From Pseudomonadota bacterium (GTDB taxonomy: Bacteria > Pseudomonadota > Alphaproteobacteria > Acetobacterales > Acetobacteraceae), in the NCBI GenBank assembly GCA_021784255.1, contig JAJXSZ010000106.1, positions 1-9,244 on the forward strand: a stretch of DNA of 9,244 nt. Direction: 5' to 3'. Shown one piece after another: positions 6,409 to 9,244 of this stretch. Below the pieces are notes generated by a model. The model searched no databases. It was not told the origin of the DNA and worked only from the letters and a program-made list of their open reading frames with translations. The number at the start of each line of letters is the position of its first letter. Position 1 is the first letter of the stretch. A program made the translations under genes and the position numbers.

Positions 6409-6447
6409 AACCGGCCCCGGAGCTAGAACCGGCCCAGGAGCTAAGCC
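6394..6447 (+). repeat. Tandem repeat, 3 x 18 bp, spanning the crotonase stop codon
   Basis: The unit cggccccggagctagaac is present at 6394-6411 and 6412-6429, and as a diverged copy cggcccaggagctaagcc at 6430-6447. Because 18 is a multiple of three, each copy is read in the crotonase frame as Arg-Pro-Arg-Ser-stop. This gives three successive in-frame stops (TAG 6406, TAG 6424, TAA 6442). The array probably arose by slippage or duplication of the gene's 3' end. Confidence 0.85.
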
Positions 6448-6504
6448 AGCGGACGCACAGCATCCGGTCGCGTCACGCGGCCGGCTCGCCCCAAGGAACC
6501 GAGC

Positions 6505-7377
6505 ATGGACACGCACCATCACCCGCACGACCGCACCACGCAGGATGTCGGCAACCTGGTCGAGTTCGGCCATGTCAACACCCGCGTGCCGGACCAGCGT
6601 CTCGCCACCCTGTTCTACGTGGCCGGCCTCGGGCTCACCCGCGACCCGTATCTCATGACGTCCACGGACAACATGTGGATCAATGCGGGGCGCTGCCAGT
6701 TTCACCTGCCGACCGGCGCGGCGCAGGTGCTGCGCGGCGTGGTCGGGCTCGTGATGCCGGATCTCGACGCGCTGGAGCGGCGGCTGACGCGCGTGCGCAC
6801 CCAGCTCGCCGGCAGTCTGTTCGACTTCTTCCGCGCCGGGGACGCGATCGAGGCGACCAGCCCCTGGGGCAACCGGCTGCGGATCCACGCCCCCGATCCG
6901 GCGCGCTTCCGCGACACGGCACTCGGCATGCCATACGTGGAACTCGCCTGCCCGCCCGGCAGCGCAGCTGGAATCACCCGCTTCTACCGCGAGGTCCTCG
7001 GCACGCCCGCGCATCTGAAGGGCAGCGTCGCGCGCATTCCCGTGGGGCTGGCCGAGGAGCTGCGCTATGCCGAGACCGCGGCGGCGCAGGAGCCCTATGA
7101 CGGCAACCATATCCAGGTGACGCTCGCCGATTTCTCCGGCCCCTATCGCCGCCTGCTCGAGCGCGGACTGATCAGCGAGGAAAGCGACGAGAGCCAGTTC
7201 CGGTTCCTCGATATCGTCGATCCCGCCGACGGGAGGACGCTGCTGCGCGTCGAGCACGAGGTACGCTCCATGCGCCATCCGATGTTCGCCCGCCCCCTGG
7301 TCAACCGCAATCCGGACATCAACAACCGCAACTATGTCCCCGGCGCGGAAACCGCGGCCTGGGCGCTGCAGCCGTGA
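6505..7377 (+). CDS. Two-module VOC (glyoxalase/bleomycin-resistance/dioxygenase) fold protein
   Basis: 290 residues arranged as two VOC modules, about 16-130 and 142-252, the layout of extradiol dioxygenases and some glyoxalase-like enzymes. Module 1 opens with VEFGHVNTRVPD (19-30), module 2 with MPYVELACPP (142-151). Candidate metal ligands are His23, His67 and His128 in module 1, and Glu146, His202 (GNHIQV) and Glu250 in module 2. These placements are inferred from strand positions, not from a recognised family signature, so dioxygenase, lyase or isomerase activity cannot be chosen. The N-terminus has a short His cluster (HHHPH, 4-8). The tail after 255 is rich in Asn and Arg (NRNPDINNRNYVPG, 267-280) and outside the modules. 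The ATG at 6505 follows AAGGAA with 6 nt spacing. It lies 96 bp after the crotonase and ends in overlap or near-contact with the next VOC gene, so co-expression is very likely. Confidence 0.8.
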   Translation: MDTHHHPHDRTTQDVGNLVEFGHVNTRVPDQRLATLFYVAGLGLTRDPYLMTSTDNMWINAGRCQFHLPTGAAQVLRGVVGLVMPDLDALERRLTRVRTQLAGSLFDFFRAGDAIEATSPWGNRLRIHAPDPARFRDTALGMPYVELACPPGSAAGITRFYREVLGTPAHLKGSVARIPVGLAEELRYAETAAAQEPYDGNHIQVTLADFSGPYRRLLERGLISEESDESQFRFLDIVDPADGRTLLRVEHEVRSMRHPMFARPLVNRNPDINNRNYVPGAETAAWALQP

Positions 7378-7379
7378 CC

Positions 7380-8171
7380 ATGACGCTGACGCCCACGATC
7401 GACCATGTGGTGATCAATGTCCGCGATGCGATGGACGCGGCCGAGACGCGCTTCCGCGCGCTCGGCTTCGCGCTCACCCCGCGCGGGCATCACACACTGG
7501 GCTCGGTCAATCATCTCGCCATGTTCGGCACCGACTACCTGGAGCTGATCGGAGCACCGCCGCACGCACGACGCCTCGACATACTGGGCTGGCCGCAGGG
7601 GGTGAACGGCATCGTCTTCGCCAGCGAAAGCGCCGCGGCGACGGAGCAGGCGCTGACCGACGCGGGCGTCGCGCACGAGCCGCCTGGCAGCTTCTCCCGC
7701 CCCGTCGCCACACCCGCAGGGGCGCGCGACGCGAGCTTCACCACGGTACGGCTCCGTAACGACACCACCGAGGCCGGGCGGCTCTATTTCTGCCAGCACC
7801 ATACGCGCGAGCTGGTCTGGGACGATGCCTGGCGCAGCCATCCCAACGGCGCGATCGGGGTCGCGGAAGTGGTGCTCGCGGCGCGCGAGCCAGCGCGGCT
7901 CGGCGCCCTGTTCGCGCGGATGTTCGGCCCGCGCGCGGTCCGCCATGTCGCCGGCGGCGTCCGCCTCAAGGCGGCGCTGGCCGATATCCTGGTGCTCGAC
8001 CACGCCGCCACCGCCGCGCGCATCGGCGGATACGCCGAGGCGCGCGACGAAGCCATGGCCGCCCTGGTGTTTCGCGTCGCCGATCTCGGCGCCACACGCG
8101 CCTTACTCGGCGGACGCGACCGGATCGGCCCCGAGGAAGCCTTCGGTGCCACATTGCTCTTTGAGGAGTGA
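7380..8171 (+). CDS. Glyoxalase-like VOC protein (Glyoxalase_3 type)
   Basis: 263 residues. The N-terminal half is a glyoxalase-like VOC module: IDHVVINVRD (7-16), VNHLAMFGTDYLELIG (43-58). Likely metal or catalytic residues are His9, His45 and Glu55. A second, weaker VOC-like half starts near 156 (GVAEVVLAAREPARLG) and runs to the end, with little sign of its own metal site. The family is common in alphaproteobacteria and mostly uncharacterised; it should act on a carbonyl or aromatic-type substrate in the cytoplasm. Start choice is uncertain: GTG at 7374 overlaps the previous stop by 4 bp, while ATG at 7380 leaves a 2-bp gap. I prefer the ATG. Neither has a clear Shine-Dalgarno sequence, so translation probably depends on coupling to the upstream VOC gene. 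It is not an obvious duplicate of that neighbour. Confidence 0.82.
   Translation: MTLTPTIDHVVINVRDAMDAAETRFRALGFALTPRGHHTLGSVNHLAMFGTDYLELIGAPPHARRLDILGWPQGVNGIVFASESAAATEQALTDAGVAHEPPGSFSRPVATPAGARDASFTTVRLRNDTTEAGRLYFCQHHTRELVWDDAWRSHPNGAIGVAEVVLAAREPARLGALFARMFGPRAVRHVAGGVRLKAALADILVLDHAATAARIGGYAEARDEAMAALVFRVADLGATRALLGGRDRIGPEEAFGATLLFEE
8163..8168 (+). promoter_or_regulatory. Strong Shine-Dalgarno placed for the mini-ORF, not for the SDR start
   Basis: GAGGAG lies in the last codons of the VOC gene, 7 nt before the ATG at 8176, which is ideal spacing. It is 36 nt from the SDR ATG at 8205, too far to serve it directly. Confidence 0.6.
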
Positions 8172-8175
8172 AGCC

Positions 8176-8208
8176 ATGCCGATCACGATCGCGGACCGGA
8201 CCGCATGA
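8176..8208 (+). CDS. Ten-codon mini-ORF overlapping the SDR start (ATGA junction)
   Basis: The frame reads MPITIADRTA and stops with TGA at 8206-8208; the SDR ATG at 8205 shares three of its bases with that stop (ATGA). The mini-ORF has the best ribosome site in the junction (GAGGAG, 7 nt), whereas the SDR ATG has only a poor one (cgga). The simplest reading is translational coupling: ribosomes end the mini-ORF and restart on the SDR. The peptide also looks like the start of an SDR protein (MxxxxxDRxA before VxVTG), so it may be a former SDR N-terminus separated by a frameshift. Nothing suggests an independent function for the peptide. Confidence 0.4.
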   Translation: MPITIADRTA

Positions 8209-8948
8209 GTGTGCTCGTCGTCACCGGCGCGAGCGCCGGCATCGGCGCCGCGACGGCGCTTCTCGCCGCCGAGCGCGGCTGGGATGTGGCGATTTCCTAC
8301 AAGGCGAACGCGGCGGGGGCGGAGCAGGTCGCCGCCGGGATCCGCGCCTTCGGCCGGCGGGCGCTGGCGATGCGCGCGGATGCCGCCGACGAGGCCGAGA
8401 CCGTCGCCTTCTTCGCGCGGATCGACGCCGAGCTGGGACCGCCCTCGGGCCTGGTCAACAACGCGGGCATCACCGGCCCCGCCCTGCGCCTCGATGACGT
8501 CACCGGCGCGATGCTCGCGCAGTTGTTCGCGCTCAACGTCACGGGAACGTTCCTCGCGACCCGCGAAGCGATCAAACGCATGGCCACCGATCGCGGCGGC
8601 AAGGGCGGTGCGATCGTCAATCTGTCCTCGCGCGCGGCGACGATCGGCGGCGCCGGCACATGGGTGCACTACGCCGCGAGCAAGGGCGCGGTGGACAGCG
8701 CGACGCTCGGCGCCGCGCGGGAACTTGCCGCGCGCGGCATCCGCGTCAACGCCGTCGCCCCGGGCCCGATCGACACCGAAATTCACGCCAAGGCCGGGCT
8801 CGCGGATCGCCTCGCCGAACTGGCGGCGGTGGTGCCCATGAGGCGGTCGGGCACCGCCGACGAGGTCGCGCGCGCGATCCTGTTCCTGCTGTCCGAGGAA
8901 AGCGCCTACATCACCGGCGCCGTGCTGCCGGTCGGCGGCGGGCGTTAG
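8205..8948 (+). CDS. Short-chain dehydrogenase/reductase (classical SDR, YgfF-like)
   Basis: 247 residues, standard classical SDR length. The cofactor motif TGASAGIG (7-14) starts at the very N-terminus, followed by NNAG (85-88). The catalytic set is Asn111, Ser142, Tyr156 and Lys160 (YAASK). VAPGPIDTE (184-192) and YITGAVLPVGGG (235-246) are typical C-terminal elements. ISYKANAAGAEQV (30-42) after the second strand lacks the acidic residue of NAD-specific SDRs, so NADP(H) is more likely. It resembles E. coli YgfF and glucose-dehydrogenase-like SDRs; the substrate cannot be read from sequence. It is the last gene of the plus-strand operon, 33 bp after the VOC gene, and its start overlaps the mini-ORF stop. 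The start is a few residues closer to TGxxxGIG than in many relatives, in keeping with a shortened N-terminus. A strong hairpin follows 5 bp after the stop. Confidence 0.9.
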   Translation: MSVLVVTGASAGIGAATALLAAERGWDVAISYKANAAGAEQVAAGIRAFGRRALAMRADAADEAETVAFFARIDAELGPPSGLVNNAGITGPALRLDDVTGAMLAQLFALNVTGTFLATREAIKRMATDRGGKGGAIVNLSSRAATIGGAGTWVHYAASKGAVDSATLGAARELAARGIRVNAVAPGPIDTEIHAKAGLADRLAELAAVVPMRRSGTADEVARAILFLLSEESAYITGAVLPVGGGR

Positions 8949-8953
8949 AGCCA

Positions 8954-8985
8954 TATCCGGCCGGATGCTGCCATCCGGTCGGATA
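8954..8985. terminator. Hairpin between convergent genes, probable bidirectional terminator
   Basis: Arm ATCCGGCCGGATG (8955-8967) pairs with CATCCGGTCGGAT (8972-8984) over 13 bp with a single G-T wobble and a 4-nt loop; T8954-A8985 extends it to 14 bp. It lies between the SDR stop (8948) and the stop of the convergent small ORF (8995), so it can end transcription from both sides. No long U-tract follows on either strand, so it may depend partly on Rho. Confidence 0.65.
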
Positions 8986-8994
8986 GCGCTCTGG

Positions 8995-9237
8995 TTACGC
9001 CGTCGTATTGAGTGCCTGGGTCAGCGCCGCGGCCGGCGAGGCGGAGGCGCTGGTCGTGGCTGTCGCGGCGGGGTCGCCGTCACCGTCCGGGTCGGCGGCG
9101 CTCGCCTGCTGGTGATGGTGGTGGCGCACGCCCTGGGTGGCGCTCCCCTGGGTGGCGCTCCCCTGGGTCACGCTCCCCTGGGTCGCGGTGGTCGCCGCGA
9201 GATAGCTCGCCGGGCTGATGGCGCCGATGCTGGTCAT
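8995..9237 (-). CDS. Small low-complexity hypothetical protein with TQGS(A/V) repeat, His run and DxDxD motif
   Basis: 80 residues; I do not recognise a named family. Order of parts: a short start MTSIGAISPASYLAA, four TQG-type repeats (19-36), HHHH (39-42), an acidic DPDGDGD (49-55) that looks like a calcium-binding EF-hand or type-I-dockerin loop core, and an Ala/Thr/Ser-rich tail ending ALTQALNTTA. There is no signal peptide or membrane segment. Composition (Thr, Ser, Ala, Gln, few charged residues) differs from its neighbours. The ATG at 9237 has only 7 bases of upstream sequence, with no ribosome site visible, so the start is not certain. The convergent hairpin at its 3' end and a composition that makes sense only in this frame support a real gene. 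Small Ser/Thr/Ala-rich proteins of this kind occur in alphaproteobacteria. Metal binding by the His run and acidic loop is only a guess. Confidence 0.55.
   Translation of the reverse strand: MTSIGAISPASYLAATTATQGSVTQGSATQGSATQGVRHHHHQQASAADPDGDGDPAATATTSASASPAAALTQALNTTA
9131..9190 (-). repeat. Tandem repeat, 4 x 15 bp, coding for TQGS(A/V)
   Basis: Units ccctgggtggcgctc (9131-9145 and 9146-9160), ccctgggtcacgctc (9161-9175) and ccctgggtcgcggtg (9176-9190) lie head to tail. On the minus strand each encodes one pentapeptide of the TQGS(A/V) type. The period is a multiple of three, so copy-number change would keep the frame. Confidence 0.85.
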
Positions 9238-9244
9238 GCCGTGT

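Noticed and set aside
5826..7100. 424-residue open frame on the plus strand with PELEPA-like repeats
   Set aside because: It is an alternative frame of the crotonase and VOC genes. The apparent peptide repeat is only the 18-bp DNA repeat read in another frame.
5509..7278. 589-residue open frame on the minus strand
   Set aside because: It is antisense to the crotonase and first VOC genes; no recognisable domain.
8103..8954. 283-residue open frame on the minus strand
   Set aside because: It is antisense to the SDR gene, which has complete catalytic and cofactor motifs; the antisense product has no domain.
1..9244. Mobile elements, integrase, transposase, tRNA or rRNA
   Set aside because: No protein motif, terminal inverted repeat or RNA gene signature was found. 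The window reads as ordinary chromosomal operons with uniform high GC.

Overview
This is a very GC-rich, gene-dense bacterial window. The codon usage (G/C at nearly every third position), compact operons and gene families suggest an alphaproteobacterium, possibly a Rhodospirillales/Acetobacteraceae member. That assignment is an inference from style and families, not from a marker gene. I see no rRNA, tRNA, CRISPR array, insertion sequence or phage gene.

The left half is read on the minus strand. From right to left it holds a tyrosine/dual-specificity-type phosphatase (4768-5439), a DauA-like FAD-dependent D-amino-acid dehydrogenase (3589-4698), a 363-bp gap with hairpins and a weak promoter candidate, a 2,2-dialkylglycine-decarboxylase-like class III aminotransferase (1909-3225), and a circularly permuted ATP-grasp/alpha-E fusion (1-1857) that runs off the left edge. 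Two of these enzymes belong to families that handle non-standard (D- or alpha,alpha-dialkyl) amino acids. The fourth belongs to a family predicted to make or modify peptides, but its ATP-grasp signature residues look lost.

The right half is read on the plus strand, divergently from a 204-bp intergenic region (5440-5643) that holds a palindrome, a GC hairpin and a 3 x 14-bp tandem repeat. It is a probable four-gene operon: a crotonase-fold protein of the ECHDC3 type without the usual catalytic glutamates (5644-6408), two two-module VOC/glyoxalase-fold proteins (6505-7377 and 7380-8171), and an SDR oxidoreductase (8205-8948). The last junctions are tightly coupled, and a 10-codon mini-ORF carries the only good Shine-Dalgarno sequence in front of the SDR gene. 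The set looks like a small catabolic operon for an acyl-CoA, aromatic or carbonyl substrate that cannot be named from sequence.

A strong hairpin (8954-8985) separates the SDR gene from a convergent small low-complexity ORF (8995-9237) with a TQGS(A/V) repeat, a His run and a DxDxD acidic motif. The points most worth checking are the degenerate ATP-grasp beside the dialkylglycine-decarboxylase-like gene, the mini-ORF/SDR junction, the in-frame triple stop made by a tandem repeat, and the changed active sites in the crotonase and the DauA-like enzyme.
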